Below are positions 32,283 through 45,510 of a DNA stretch of 64,000 nucleotides, in pieces (position 1 is the stretch's first letter; every line of letters begins with the position of its first letter). The notes beneath the pieces are model-generated. The model was not told where the DNA came from. It did not search any database and saw nothing but the letters and a program-made list of their open reading frames with translations. This DNA comes from Antitrichia curtipendula. Its lineage: Eukaryota; Streptophyta; Bryopsida; Hypnales; Leucodontaceae. The DNA lies in assembly GCA_951230915.1 (NCBI GenBank), contig OX579635.1, positions 7,812,001-7,876,000 of the forward strand, given 5' to 3'. Position numbers and translations under genes: made by a program.

Positions 32283-33458
32283 ATGGAGACCTTCCTATTC
32301 ACTTCGGAGTCTGTGAACGAGGGTCACCCCGATAAGCTGTGCGACCAGGTTTCCGATGCCGTGCTGGATGCGTGCCTGGAGCAGGACCCCGAAAGCAAGG
32401 TGGCCTGCGAGACGTGCACGAAGACGAACATGGTGATGGTGTTCGGCGAGATCACGACGAAGGCCGTGGTGGACTACGAGAAGATCGTGCGCGACACTTG
32501 CCGCGAGATCGGTTTCGTGTCGGACGACGTGGGTTTGGACGCGGACAAGTGCAAGGTGCTGATGAACTTGGAGGCGCAGAGCCCCGACATCGCGCAGGGC
32601 GTGCACGGCCACTTCACGAAGGCTCCCGAGGACATCGGCGCCGGCGACCAGGGTCACATGTTCGGTTACGCGACGGACGAGACGGAGGAGCTGATGCCTT
32701 TGACTCACGTTTTAGCTACGAAGTTGGGCGCGAAGCTGACTGAGGTTCGCAAGAACGGTACGTGCGCGTGGCTTCGTCCTGACGGTAAGACTCAGGTGAC
32801 CGTGGAGTACAAGAACGAGGGCGGCGCGATGGTTCCCCTTCGCGTGCACACTGTTTTGATCTCTACTCAGCACGACGAGACCGTGACGAACGACCAGATC
32901 GCTGCGGACTTGAAGAAGCACGTGATCGAGCCTGTGATCCCTGCGAAGTACATGGACGAGAACACGATATTCCACCTGAACCCTTCGGGTCGTTTCGTGA
33001 TCGGCGGTCCTCACGGCGACGCGGGTCTGACGGGTCGCAAGATCATCATCGACACTTACGGCGGTTGGGGCGCTCACGGCGGTGGTGCTTTCAGTGGCAA
33101 GGACCCTACGAAGGTGGACCGCAGCGGCGCTTACATCGTTCGTCAGGCGGCGAAGAGCATCGTGTCTGCTGGCATGGCTCGTCGTGCGCTTGTTCAGGTT
33201 TCTTACGCGATCGGCGTCCCTGAGCCTTTGTCTGTTTTCGTGGACACTTACGGCACTGGTCAGATCCACGACTCGGAGATTTTGAAGATCGTGAAGGCAA
33301 ACTTCGACTTCCGTCCCGGTATGATGTGCATCAACTTGGACTTGAAGCGCGGCGGCAACAAGCGTTTCCAGAAGACTGCGGCTTACGGTCACTTCGGTCG
33401 CACCGACCCCGACTTCACGTGGGAGATCGTGAAGGATCTGAAGTGGAACAAGGCCTAA
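32283..33458 (+). CDS. S-adenosylmethionine synthetase
   Basis: Makes S-adenosylmethionine from methionine and ATP in the cytosol, the methyl donor for DNA, RNA, lignin and lipid methylation and a precursor of polyamines. The 391-residue product starts [20 protein letters not shown] (GHPDK at 14-18, ATP/Mg site) and has the family signature [12 protein letters not shown] at 119-130, the loop GGGAFSGKD and the C-terminal GHFGR. Length and order match plant enzymes (about 393 residues) with no internal break. An upstream in-frame ATG (32229) would add 18 unconserved residues. I prefer 32283 because the family begins METF and a splice acceptor directly precedes it. Third codon positions are strongly G/C-rich against AT-rich flanks. 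Common plant names are SAMS/METK; no locus name can be assigned. Confidence 0.97.
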   Translation: METFLFTSESVNEGHPDKLCDQVSDAVLDACLEQDPESKVACETCTKTNMVMVFGEITTKAVVDYEKIVRDTCREIGFVSDDVGLDADKCKVLMNLEAQSPDIAQGVHGHFTKAPEDIGAGDQGHMFGYATDETEELMPLTHVLATKLGAKLTEVRKNGTCAWLRPDGKTQVTVEYKNEGGAMVPLRVHTVLISTQHDETVTNDQIAADLKKHVIEPVIPAKYMDENTIFHLNPSGRFVIGGPHGDAGLTGRKIIIDTYGGWGAHGGGAFSGKDPTKVDRSGAYIVRQAAKSIVSAGMARRALVQVSYAIGVPEPLSVFVDTYGTGQIHDSEILKIVKANFDFRPGMMCINLDLKRGGNKRFQKTAAYGHFGRTDPDFTWEIVKDLKWNKA

Positions 33459-36400
33459 ATGGATTGTACAACATTGCGTGGCCCTTTGAGATTGTTTATC
33501 ACGTGTCCAATGCCGTGTTGCATTGGCCACGAAGGAAGTGTTCTTGAAATTAAAGGGGACGGGGTGATATGAGCTCCCCCCTAATGTAGAAGGCTTCCAC
33601 CTAAGTACTATTTTTTGGCTTCTGTTAGATTATTCCTTGGTAGGGACTCAGGCAAGCGGTAGAGTTAGAATCTTGCTGTAATTCTTACCTATGAACAGAG
33701 GCGTCCTGATTTTGATGACTTATTCTTCTAAAATTGTTGGATAATTGCTTGAATCACTGATGCTTGGCGAAGCCAAAGCACATGCAGTGACGGTTGCAAT
33801 CGGAATGCCATTGCGGCACTCGTTAGCAGCTATTGATGACCCTGATTTAGTTTCATTGCAATTCTGTGGTTTTGATTGATTTTTGGTTCCTTTGAATTGG
33901 CTTATCGAATTATAATGGCTGTATTATGTAAGTGGTCTGCACTCCCTAATTAGCTGTAGTGAATTTGGGTAGTTGTTTCCAAATGCCCATAAGAATGGTT
34001 TGATCGTTTTTGTCGCTTCAATTTGGTAGTTCTGGCGATTGCGATCGTCCTTGCCATTTTCTTGATTGGTTTTAAAGTAGTTGCTACGCTTTGCTTCTTG
34101 GGAGATGTGGTCTGATATTCGTCGTCATTTCTTCCCTTCCACTTTTAATTCTATTTCGGCTTTCTCTCGGAGGTTTTTGTTTTTGTGAGTGGGTTTGCAG
34201 TTTTTTCTAAGGAATCGGGATCGTAAGTCGTTATTGACCCTTTCTTCGACGTGGTACGTCAGCTCTTCTCTTGCCAGCCTCAGTTTTTATGATTATTCTT
34301 GCGGGGGTTGGAACTGCTGGTTTTTTGTAGCGGAAAGGATAGTCCCTGAATTTGCTGATTCAGTTTTGCAACAGCAGGATATATGATTTTTTGCTGATTT
34401 TCAGCCTTGCGTTTGGCTTGCAATCTGTCCTTTGAGATTGTCCTTGCGGTTTCTGAACGAATTGAGGTCACATCACTGGAATGAATTATTGATCGTTTGT
34501 CAGAAAGTTGATTTGAGCTTTGTATTCAACATTATTATTGTACAGTTTTATATGTGGCCTATCACGACCCCAGCTGTTCCTCAGGAGATGCGATTAGTGT
34601 GGGGACATTTGTCTTCTTGCTATCATTATTGAAACATTATTAGAAACATCGCTTTAGGGTCTGTGCATGTTTCTAACCGTTCAAATGTTGAGAATATGCT
34701 GGCGCTTTCAGTGTATTGTTAATGTTTTTTAGTGACTTCTTTTTTCTTTTCTTTTGTTTGCCCTTTGGCTCTTTACCGAAAGGGAGGAGGCGTTGTTGCT
34801 GTGAAGAGCTTTGATTAGCTACCTTATTACTCGAAAAGCGAGCCACAGCTATTGGGAATGAAGCGGATGAGCTTGCATTCCAGGAGAAGACAAAGTACTG
34901 TTGCAACACTGCTTGGAGGTCCTACTTTATCTTTTGGCTTGATTCTCCAATTTGGAGTTTATGACGAAGCTGAGATAGCTTCAAGGATCTGACAGTTTCC
35001 ATCGGTGGATTCATTTACCGAACTTTTAGGGCTGACCTTTCACAGCACTGGCTTGTGAACTGGACTGGCAGCCGGTCCATGGGTGAAGTATATTTTTCAA
35101 GGAAACATGAGAACAAATGGCGCACTATCTGCTAGGTTTTATATGGGTTTTTTTATGGCGATACTTTGTTTTGACTTTGGAGGAGTTGAGATAGATTCTC
35201 TAATTGGCATTTACAGACTGGACTGCGGGTTTCAAGATCTTAGTGTACATGGAAAATTTCAGTGTATTTCGAGTGCAAGATTATGAAATCCATTTACGTA
35301 CTTCTATAACAACTTGGTTGCGAGTCCGTTTCTTGACCTCTGTGACTGGGCCTTCGGGAAGTGGCGCGCTCTAGTGAATTGCTTGAAAACCTGGTGGATG
35401 GAGTGCAAGGTTTTACTTGCAGACGGTGTCTGGTTTATTACAGTTGGTTGGCATTTGTCAAGGATGTTACCTCTTGGGCTCTTGAGGTATTTGAGTGACG
35501 TCCTAAACAAGTTTGACTGGCAGTTGTGTGCCTTTGCCTTGCATTGTTCTGTGGTGGTTCACATTTGAATAAGTTTTCTATTTGTCTCAAATATGATCAT
35601 GTAGGTTCCTCGCAAGGTGAAAATGCATGGAGAGATACTGCGACTCTTGGGGGTGAAGAAGACGAATCCAATACTGAACCTCAAAACTATCTTTCAATTG
35701 GGACTTGAGCAAGGACGGTCCAAGCCGTATGGAAGGTTCTGGTTTTAATCACTGCATTAAGGACTTCTTGCTGCCCTCTGTTTATGTTCGATTGAATGCC
35801 AAAGTGAAGTCCGATGACAACAACTTCAGCAAATGATTTCGTCCTAGCACGTAAGGTAAGTTCCGAATCACGCCATCCTCGTTTTTGCCATATTACGTAG
35901 TAGGTGCAAATAGGTCCTTGTTAGCAAATGAAATTCTATTCCGATACACTGCAGAATCTGTTATTTTGATTCAAAATGCAAAAGTTCAAAGTTTGTATTG
36001 GTAAATGACCTAAAAATCCAACAGTGAAGATTTTCAGGTAGTCCACTCCCTATTTCATTCATATGTATCCAGATCTTAGATTTTAAGGAGGCAACGTGAG
36101 TTGATGGAGAATTCAGTTTCCCAACCTCAAATTCTAGGTGCGCTGTATTATATGTTCACAGAACTGGCTAAAATTTGCTCCATTGCTACTTCAAATTTTC
36201 TGTACCTAAATTTACATTGGAGAAAATCCTTCAAAAAATTTAGATTTTAGCCAAGACTGCAACAAGCAATAGAATTTGATAGTCAGTTTGCAACTTCCTC
36301 CACATTGGAATTAACATCTATTTAGTCAATTTTGTATTCTAGCACTCCCAATAATCCTTTACAACTTGCAAAATCCTTGCTTTTCTGGGTTTTTTTTAAT

Positions 36401-37900
36401 ACTACTCACTCTCAAGGTAGACAAAGTTGATGCATGTTTGTCTTGCAGGTAGTATATTGCACTAAATTCCATAACCTAGTTTTAAGATCACTGATCTACA
36501 CTGATCACTGATCTTCATTAGATCTTGCAATTGACCTTAAACTGACATTACATCCCTGTCTTGATCACTGGCTAAAAGAAAACTTGGTTTTGCCTTAACC
36601 CTTTAAGGACCATGCGTCTACATATTGGACAATGTACAGAGTCCAAGTAGTTTCTTATCTACTTACATGGATAGTTTTCATTTATGTAAACTTTGTTTGG
36701 TTCTTACACCAGTTGACTATCATTTGTATGTTCGAATCTTCTAAACAAGATAATATGATTTTTGTAAAAATGATTGAATTGGTTTATGTCAAGCTTCATT
36801 CATAGTTCAAAAAGTGTCATCTAAAACATAATTTAAAAAAATAAACCAAGTCAAATAGTGGAAATCATACCATTTCGTAATGCATGTTATTCTAAATTCA
36901 TTATTTCAGTTTTACAACTTCCTGATTAATTTCGGAATTACAAATGAACTAAAAAATAAAACCTTGGAAATTTAATATAAATTTAGAAATAAAAAATATG
37001 ATTGATTCAACCATAGAGATGCGATGTTCATGTTGTCCTTTACAGCTTTGCTTTGTACGTCCACTCCATTTTTGTTTCGCATTAAACATTTTATAACAAA
37101 TCTTTGATATTGGTGTTGAATTGGGACCCTAAATGCTTGATATGGAATTAGAATTGCTTTCCACCATCTACTTTGGAGATGTAAGTGGTATTGAAATTCA
37201 ATATTTTAATTTTCATAAATGAATGCATGTGCACACTACATACCAGAAAAACATTTGTAATTTTTCGTGAAAATTTGAAATTATGGTGATTTTTTTGGAG
37301 AGAAAAGTGAAGAAAATTCATATTAAATTCAAAATAAGCTTTAAAAATCTAACTTTTTTTTTGGTAAAGGTGTACATTATAGTGTAGAACATTATGATGT
37401 AAATCAAATTTCCATGACATTCTGTACTTAGTAAACTAAATGATTGTGATCATAGGTCTAAAGTTCAGATTGCAATAAAATATCCAATTTTAGGAATTTA
37501 AAAAAAATTGTAATTGGAGTAGAAACTAGACTTAGTAAGCTTCATTTTGTTAGTTCAGTTCATGTTCCAAAAAGACCATTTGTATGGCTAAATTTCAGAT
37601 CACACCCAAGGAGCTGAAAGGTATTGAAATACACTAAGGTAGCCCCTGTTGTGATCCATTTCTAAAAAAAGCCCCCTATTTTGAGCCATGTAAAATCTAT
37701 TTTCTATCGCTCCTTTTGCTAATTTGGGGCCTCTAATTGCAAATATGAATTCAGAATTTGTAAAAAAATTCATGCATGGAAAATACAAAATTTCAGGGTT
37801 TTTTCCAAAGGGACAAGAAGGGGGTCAGTTCACCCCGGCCATTTCTAACATGTATTTGCATATAAAAGTAAATCAGATCACCTCAATGAGATCCAATCTT
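33459..37900. other. Downstream region without a recognisable gene
   Basis: 33459-35900 is less AT-rich and non-repetitive, so it may include the 3' UTR of the SAM synthetase gene and perhaps a further transcript. The longest frames are under 90 codons and show no domain. From about 36000 the DNA becomes ordinary AT-rich spacer. No poly(A) signal stood out. Confidence 0.4.
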
Positions 37901-37911
37901 AGAGGTAATGG

Positions 37912-38702
37912 AATTTTTTGTTAAAATGGCAATATTTTCAAACCACCTAAGATAAACCTGCCTATGACAGGAAGACCACCTAATGCAGACATATACAAAA
38001 CCACCCATTACAGCCTTCCATCAACCCATTTCAGATTTTTGTCAATAAATGAGATTATGACTTCATTAGGTTGGTTAGTGGCCAAAATCAATGCCTTGGG
38101 AGATGGCCATGGAGTTATTAGTGACTGTCATAGGACACTTACACTTTTCTAGTGTAAATTTGTCATAGAAAGTTATTTTTTTTATTCCTTCATGTCATGG
38201 CCATGTTAGAAAATCTGGTGATTGCTTTAGGTGGTAAGATGACCATTATAGAAACACTTTTTGCTGATTTGGGGTAGTCTACAGATTCTTTTAGACCAAT
38301 TGGGCAGAACACTTCAGAAATTTATAACTAATTCATACTTTGTCCAAAAAATAAAATTCCAGTTGCTTCCTTCATTTCTCAGATTTGTCTTTGTATGAAA
38401 AAAAATCAGAATTTTTTTGGTAATGGCAACATGACAAATCAGTTATTTTGCTTGTCATAGGCAGGTTTACTTTAGTTTGAACTGTGGAAGTGCCATCTAG
38501 GATGAGTATGAAATTTATAAATCTTAGACTTTTATAGATTTCAAAAATCTAGTACTGGTATAGATTCTAGATTGCACAGTCTCAACTATGAACACGACAT
38601 CAAGGATTGCTGTAGATTTCAAACATCTAGGACTATTCTTCATTTCAGACTACCTGATGTGAATTGTACAAAGTAGCGGAATAACGCCATTTTAACGAAA
38701 TT
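37912..38702. mobile_element. Candidate MITE, family F, copy 1
   Basis: Ends share ttgttaaaatggc on the left and its reverse complement gccattttaacgaaatt on the right. Just inside them a second inverted pair lies at aaacctgcctatgaca (about 37955) and tgtcataggcaggttt (about 38455). A related piece occurs at 55420-55725. No target duplication was resolved, so the boundaries are approximate. Confidence 0.5.
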
Positions 38703-38845
38703 ACCCATGGTATTAAAAAACGCTGCCGCCAAACAAACCAAGTCACCTTTGCGTGAGATCTTTATGAGATCTTTTCGAGTCCCTTAGTCATCACATGGAA
38801 TACGGGACAAAACGTTTTTTGAGCAAATCATCTATTCATAAAATT

Positions 38846-40731
38846 AGCCAGGTCCTGTACTTTTAAATTGCTCATACAGATATCATACAGGGTGCAATGA
38901 ATTATTTGCACCGCTTTCTCGTGGTCTCTAACTATTCGCTGGCTGGGCTAATGCAGCTGATGGTAATTCTTGTGTTGAGCCAGAACGTCCCTTACAGATT
39001 CTTAGAATTTAGTAGTGTGGTGTCTCCTTGCCACTTACAGATTCTTCGTACCAATGCCTTAGTACGAAGATTCCCATACACTAGCTATAGCTGATGCAAT
39101 AAGACCTCATACTCTCACGCACAACAGACTACATGGATCACACAATACTACTAGCTAGGCTCCGTCCATACGCTCGCTCCATGCACATCATGGTACTCAC
39201 AGCTTCTTGATCTTGGAGTGGGAACCTATGAGTACTCAGCTGCTTGCTCAATTCTCTACGTACAGACTCCAGCTAGTGTGATATTGATAGCACGTCCACC
39301 TGCGGCAGCGGCGCAGACTCCATGTGCCTGATGAAAACACCCCAAAACGGCGACCCCAGCAACCACATCCTCGCAGTGGAGTTCGACACTTGGAAGAATC
39401 CAGAGTTTGGGGACCCAAGTGACAACCACGTCGGGGTGAACGTGAACAGCATGAACTCCACCGCCACTTTCAATTTCTGCGGCGATGGCGTTGAGAAATG
39501 CGAATATTTCGTGACGGAGCGGGATTTCACTGCCTGGGTGGACTATGACGCGGAACAGCTGACGCTGGAAGTGCGCGTGGCGGTGGGCGACGTGGTGGGG
39601 AAACCCGAGCAAGCAACGAATCGCGTCGCGGAGCTCGACATCAGCGCGGTGGTGAAGGATTACATGTGGGTGGGGTTTAGTGGCTCCCAGTCGTTGTACC
39701 AGGAGATTCATAAGATCAAGGCCTGGAGATTCGCGACTGGACCATTCGGTGTTGGCTACACCAAACATACTCACGTCTTGATTTCTAAAATCGTGGCAAT
39801 GGTCGTGGGAATCACGGCCGCGTCTGCGGCGTTGATTGTTGTCGCAGTCGTTGTGCATCGAGTGCTGCATGGGAAATGGGGGTGCATATCGTGAGATTAC
39901 CCCGACGTCAGGGTGATGCCAACCAAACGGGGACTCACCGGATGGAATCGAAAGAGCGGGAGAATTGCGTCGATAGCGAGATTGAATTCGAATCTTAGAA
40001 TGGTTTCAGACCGTGCCCGCGCGAATTTTGCTTCATGACCGGAGCTCTGTGACGGCCGGGATTCGTTCGGAACGTGAGGGCTACGGGCAAGCATTCGAAG
40101 TAACATCATTGTGGTTAAAATGGCGTATTCCACGACTTGGTCACTTTTCAGGCCGCGCGGCCGTAAACGTAAATGTATACTTGTCCTAGCTAGTTTTGAG
40201 AGCATTGTGTAGATTTGGGTCGCCAATTTTGGTGCAGGAATCGCACCAATTTAACGAAATTGACGTTGCTATATATTGGGCTAATCCTGAGGCATTAATT
40301 TGCCGACCCCAGAATGAAATCCGCGTTTCCTATTGAAGGGATGCGTGTGAGGATGTGCAGCTGGGGTTATTGTGTGCGCTGCATGCCACTCGAATCCCTT
40401 GAGCAACCAATCATGCGAACCGCTCACCAGTGTTTGAGGGTGAAGTGATGTCGATGCCGGCGTTGCTTGTTTCTTGACCTCGCTTGTACGTACTGTCGTA
40501 CTGCATTTCTTGTGGGGACGCTGTTAGCAACAATCGATCAAGTCCCAAGGAGAATTCCAATATGGAAATTGGACAAATGTCCTTTGGTGTCCTACCGTAG
40601 ACTACGATAGTCCAGTGCTGGACATTGACTGTGGAATTCTTCAAAGATTCCATAGATTGACATTTTAGATTTCTTCTGTGAATTGACCACGTCAAGATCT
40701 AACTCTGTGACCGTAAGCTCCTTCAGATCCG
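38846..40731 (+). repeat. Lectin-gene inverted duplication, left copy
   Basis: About 1.9 kb matching 50634-52537 in reverse complement with few substitutions and small indels. The left copy has about 300 bp (38991-39294) replaced by unrelated sequence. The right edge abuts the 2.3-kb repeat that starts at 40741. Confidence 0.9.
38897..39894 (+). pseudogene. L-type lectin receptor-like pseudogene, left copy
   Basis: The initiator and part of a signal peptide are present (MNYLHRF..., ILVLSQNV). The first half of the lectin domain is replaced by non-homologous DNA. The second half is open from 39295: STCGSGADSMC, LAVEFDTWKNPEF with the metal-binding DNHVGVNVNSMNS, WVDYD, YMWVGFSGSQ and IKAWRF. 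A transmembrane helix follows (VGITAASAALIVVAVVV), then a short tail HRVLHGKWGCIS and TGA. L-type lectin domains bind glycans outside the plasma membrane, usually ahead of a kinase; no kinase follows here. The missing lectin half makes this copy non-functional. Confidence 0.8.
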
Positions 40732-40740
40732 GTGATCTGT

Positions 40741-43060
40741 TATTAGTAAACAATGTTATGTTTAGGTTGACTTGGTGGCAAAAGTAGGACTTCTTGAAGG
40801 ATTAGGATATAAGGTAAGAATACCAATAATGGCATCTACTTCATAAATGGTGTTGTAGCTATTGGCATGAACAATGACGTGTTGGCATAGAAATTAATTT
40901 TGGCAGGATGTTGTAGAATTTTGATTTCTTTAAATTATAGGCGAATTGCTTAGATTGTTTTGCACCTCAGGATATTTGCTAAATGATAAAAATAAAAATA
41001 AATCTTAATTTGAGGTTCAATGCATAATGAGGTTGGTTCCACATAAGACACAATAGCTCATTCAATGCTAGTCCCACTCCTCACATCCACTCAATTAAAT
41101 ACAAGCAACTATTTACAACATATTTTTTCTAAGTTTAGAATTACATGATTTTTTGTGACCTCATAAACTATTCATGGTAGCATGAGTTGTTGGATTCTAA
41201 TGTTCAATGCTGTGCCAAATTTACACAATGTTATTCACAGTTGAAGAATAAATGAAGCACCAATATGGGAGCTTCATTTACATTTTACTTTGAAATTTTA
41301 TTTATTTGCAGAGACACTAACAATTGTTGAAATCACTTCCATACCTCACCTTTTGTATTCTTGCTCAATAGAAATATCACTTTTTGCAAAAACCAAGCAT
41401 CATAATTGGACATGGTCCATGGAAGATTGACCCCCTGTCCCCTGAATCTATGGGATGGAAAAAATATTTTTCATCCAATATTTTTTGGTAGGTTGCTTGA
41501 GTACATTTTTTGTGAATAGTATTGCAAAATCTTCATTACGATATTATTGACTTTTCTAAAGAAGAAGATGCTTAATTCATGGATCACCTTCATAGTAAAT
41601 TTTGACCATTTCAAATTTTAGCCAAAATAATAATTTAAAAAAAAATTTGAGTCCAACTAGTGAAATGAATCTTATCAAGTTTAGTTTCTATTCCAATTGG
41701 AAATTATGTAAAATTAATAAATTATAATATTTAATAGCAATATGAACTTTGAATCTATATTCATGGTTTGATGAATCTATAACCATGGTTTCTAATTTTA
41801 CAATGACATGGTACATTTGGTTTATACCATGTTGTTATTCACTATAATATACATCTATAGATTGGCAATGATTTCAAGCACAATAAAACGTATACTAGTG
41901 GTTGCATTTTAATCATGTAGTTGTGATTTTTTCTAGAGTACTTAGAATAAATATAAAATCAATAAAGGATATGCAAAATATTTAGATTTTAAGAAGATCA
42001 ATCACATAGTAGTTTCTTTATAAAAAGACCCCCAAAGTATAAAATTTCAAAATACTAATAGAATAATATAATGATAATAATAAAATAAAGTAAAATTTGG
42101 TCATTTATGACAACAATATTTAGGTATTTATGCTCCTAGGAATTTCCCAAAATATTGGTTCCTATAAAGAATATTAGTTTGAAGACTTCCACACAACATG
42201 ATTTAATTTTCTTTAGATTTTTTTTTTACAATAGGTACAAGTTTACTAAAAAAACATCTCTCTAATTTTCAGCTACAAATTATTTAGAGTGAGAATGCAT
42301 TAATACTCTCAATGGCTCAATTCCTAAAACTACAAGTGTAAAGTATTTTCAATAATCAAAATTTTCTTTCAAATTAATTTTAAAAAATAATAAAAAGATA
42401 TTGAACAAATATTTAAAAGACCATTGCCACCTTCACCATGAATTTTAGCTACATTACACCATGTAGTAAGATTTAATATATCCAAAGTAAAGAAAAAATC
42501 CTGGAGTTAAGTTTGATAAAGGAAACTTAATTAAATAGGATTGCTATCAAATAATTCAAACTTGAAAGTACAACTAGTGGCTTAGAGAATTCCTCTCAAC
42601 TAGGTAAATATCCCTTTCAAATAGATCTAGCTAATTGCACAATTTGTCTTTCGGCTCTTAAAGGCCACAAAAGTAAGATTAATTTACCTTTTAATTTATA
42701 TTCTTCACCAACTCGACATTTTTCAATGTCAGTTAACATCTTTATGGAAACTGGTTCTTTTCTACTTTTTAACATTACAAGACTTTTCATTTATCAAATT
42801 GTCTTAATTACGTTCACCATTTTAAACTAATTTGCTATAGTTTTTGTTGTAACTAAACTCACAATCTTTCATGAGTTTCATCACCAACTTGGATTTGATT
42901 TTCTTCATACTGAGATCACTTACAAGACAACTCCAACTCTAATTCCCACTCATCACATTCTTACACAATAGATAAAACTTATAATTCTAAAATTGGATAC
43001 AATAATCTCATAAAATGTTTAACTTATAAGATTTTCAATTAGGAATTTTGAGACCAAATG
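40741..43060 (+). repeat. 2.3-kb repeat R, left copy
   Basis: Matches, in reverse complement, 59130-60835 plus 62981-63655. Landmarks: acaatgttatgtttaggttg at the outer end, ccatggaagattgaccccct near 41420, and ctaattgcacaatttgtctt near 42635. No ORF above about 60 codons. Divergence is much higher than between the lectin copies, so this is an older repeat family. Confidence 0.8.
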
Positions 43061-44715
43061 TCATTATCAAATTATACAAACTTTTTTCTTCTAGAAGGAC
43101 TAATAGGAGTTTAGGGGAAAAAAAATTGTTTGTGCACTCTAAGTGATTCCATGAGTAGTAGGGCTTCACTTGCACCCATGCACCACAACAAACCTTTAGT
43201 GTGTCAAGGTATGTATGTGAGGTGTCTTTAGTCCTAACTCACTTGTTATCGTTTTCATATACAATAACTTAAAAACAAACAATCAATCCTATAGAGTCCA
43301 AATATCAAGAGTAGCAGAACCAAAAATTAGAACCTAAGTACTTGAAGTAGATTGTGACGAAGCCATTTTTACTAGAGACAATCCATGTTCTTGGTAACAA
43401 GTCTCAAGAGTAGAGAATTTTGAAATCAAAGTAGGAAGTGGAGTATCTGAGCTATGGATGAAACCTCAAGGAGAATCAGTCCAAAGAATAGCTAAAATAT
43501 TGTAATGTGGTAGTTCAGAAGTACCCTAGTCATTTGCACAACAGAGGTTTAAATTCAAGCAACCCAATCAATAAGCAGCCAAAAGTTATGGATGATGTAG
43601 CTAATGCATGTGAATTAGCACATCCATCATCCCATCAAGGGATCAATTGATTGAAAATTCGAAATGGGATTGATTACACAAAGTTCAGTGTGATCCAAAT
43701 CCATGGCCCTCAAATCAACAATTAATTGAGGTTCACCTAATTGCAAAGATTGTATAGATTGTAGGCTATCTTTTAAGTGGATAGTGAGGATGAGATGCAT
43801 TTCAATTAATACAACCCCCTCTATCCATTCAAAAGACCCCCATTAAAAAAAATTATTACTCCCCGTCTCCTATTTTTGTGATTAAAATTTTAAAAATAAA
43901 TAAAATTATTACCTCCCCCTTCTCCCATTTTGTGATTAATTTTTATTTTAATTATCCTCCCACCACCCTCTTCCTATTTCAATATGAGGGAGCACTTCAC
44001 AGTTCCAAACAATATGGGGTATGTCCATTTGACCATATCTCGTATTTGTATCAGTATTTTTTATTTTCCTAGATCAATGATAGATCAGAAGGGGAGGGAA
44101 TTTTTTATAGGGGGATCAACGACTTTCATTTTTTTCAAAAAGTAGGGGATTGGTTAATAGGAAGATTCTGCAATCATAGGAGATAGTAGTGTGAGCTATG
44201 GCCCCAAATTAGGAAATTATGATGGTAAATCCAATGCCAAATAGAATTAGCAATTGATACCATGTCCTAAGCCAACTTGTTACCAATAGGTAGTCATTAA
44301 AAATGTATTTGTTTCTTGGGTAGTTAATCTTTATCCAATTGGTGGCAAGTATAATGCCACGAATTTATATCACTTACTGTCAAAGAAAAGATGTTCAATT
44401 AAATACCATAAAAGGTACAAAATCAGTCTTTGTCATATCAATCTAATTTAAACAAAAAGAATTGAATCTTTAAGTTTAGAAGAATCAATGGATGTGATAG
44501 ATATTAATGTCATTATATCTCCAAAATAGCTTATATTGTAGCTCTCCAGGCTCTGAAATGTGTCTTTTAACTCTTTATCTACACACAACTAAATCATTGT
44601 GTTGATATATTAGAATCATAATCAAGTCAGTAATTCAAACAAAGCTTGAATTATGAATCTATAAAAAATAAAAATAACAAGGAGAAAGAATGATTTTTTA
44701 AGAAAAAAACTTGAT
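43061..44715. other. AT-rich intergenic DNA
   Basis: No gene. A possible miniature element lies around 43815-44165 (accccctctatccattc..., ...aaagtaggggattgg) but its ends do not match well enough to call. Confidence 0.4.
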
Positions 44716-44776
44716 AGACTCTTGATCATAGTTTAGACAATTATTTTTGGCTAACCCAAACTATGGTCAAGAGTCT
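44716..44776. repeat. Hairpin with 19-bp arms
   Basis: agactcttgatcatagttt pairs with aaactatggtcaagagtct with one mismatch and a 23-nt loop. No other context. Confidence 0.8.
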
Positions 44777-44949
44777 GTTGCCCCGTAATTATTTTTCTAA
44801 AACATTGTTAATTTAAAGGACGGCGGACTCTAGATTGTGCTGTCTAGTGTGAAGGATCAAAAGGCTGAGATTTCAAGAATCTCAAGATTTCTATAATCTA
44901 ATTGGTGAAAATCGACGGACTCTCAACCTTGTGCTATAGTGTGAATCAC

Positions 44950-45510
44950 CATGTAATTGTCTGAGAGAGTTCCTTTGAAGAATGCTTCAAAACCTCCAAT
45001 GCACTTAAACACTCATTGACATTATATTTCACCATTTTTTTAATGAGATCTTTTACACCCTTTGAGATGCGTGGCCATAGATCTTTAGCAAATTATGATC
45101 TTTTTTGTATACTTCCACAAATGTGCAGCCATTGAAAAGGGCAACCCTAGCTAAAAAAAACCATATACTATTGCCTCGGCACTCCAAATGTCCACTTTGG
45201 ATTCATGGTGGCCTTCTATGACTTTGGGAGCTATACAAAGTAGACTCCCAACTACATTTGTCAATACCTCACCATGCTCAAAAAATTGGTTCAACCCAAA
45301 ATCAATCACTTTGAGTGCCAAACCTTTGTCTTTGGTTTAAAACAACAAATTTTCAAGCTTCAAATCTCTATGGACACTGCCAAAGCCATGGTAAGCCTTG
45401 ATAGCACTAACAATTTTTTTGATCATTTGAAAGTCTCTTGACTCATCAAAAGTACTATGTTCAACCATATAATCATAGACAAGGTTTTTTGTACCGATGT
45501 GACATGGATT
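44950..45510 (-). pseudogene. Decayed calcium-dependent-type protein kinase pseudogene
   Basis: On the minus strand, fragments follow kinase subdomain order: YDYMVEHSTFDE, HRDLKLENLL (catalytic loop, about 45355-45385), VIDFGLNQFF (DFG, about 45290-45312), VVGSLLCIAPKVI (activation segment with APE changed to APK) and KVDIWS. After frame changes, KDLIKKMVKYN and LSALEVLKH follow (subdomain XI, about 45020-45060). The HRDLKxEN...VIDFGL...VGSxxxxAPEV pattern is closest to the CDPK/CRK group. An in-frame TAA follows LENLL and there are later frameshifts. The N-lobe and any EF-hands are absent. No introns are evident in the part covered. Confidence 0.75.

Noticed and set aside
32295..33530. Long minus-strand frames of 137 and 272 codons opposite the SAM synthetase gene, and a 134-codon frame on the same strand
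   Set aside because: They are shadows caused by the high G/C third positions of the real gene; the translations are Arg/His/Val-rich with no domain.
36590..36625. ttaaccctttaaggacc as another TTAA-MITE end
   Set aside because: No matching opposite end or family interior was found nearby.
39256..39870. 204-codon frame opposite the lectin gene, and its counterpart at 51483-52127
   Set aside because: The strand carrying the lectin domain motifs is clearly the coding one; the opposite frame is low in meaningful sequence and appears in both copies only because they are duplicates.
39897..40226. 109-codon frame kept in both lectin duplications (also 51141-51473)
   Set aside because: The copies are too similar for conservation to be evidence of coding; the single codon indel is suggestive but no domain or start context supports a gene.
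43815..44165. Possible MITE between accccctctatcc and a GGGGATTGG-like end
   Set aside because: The ends pair poorly and no target duplication is visible.
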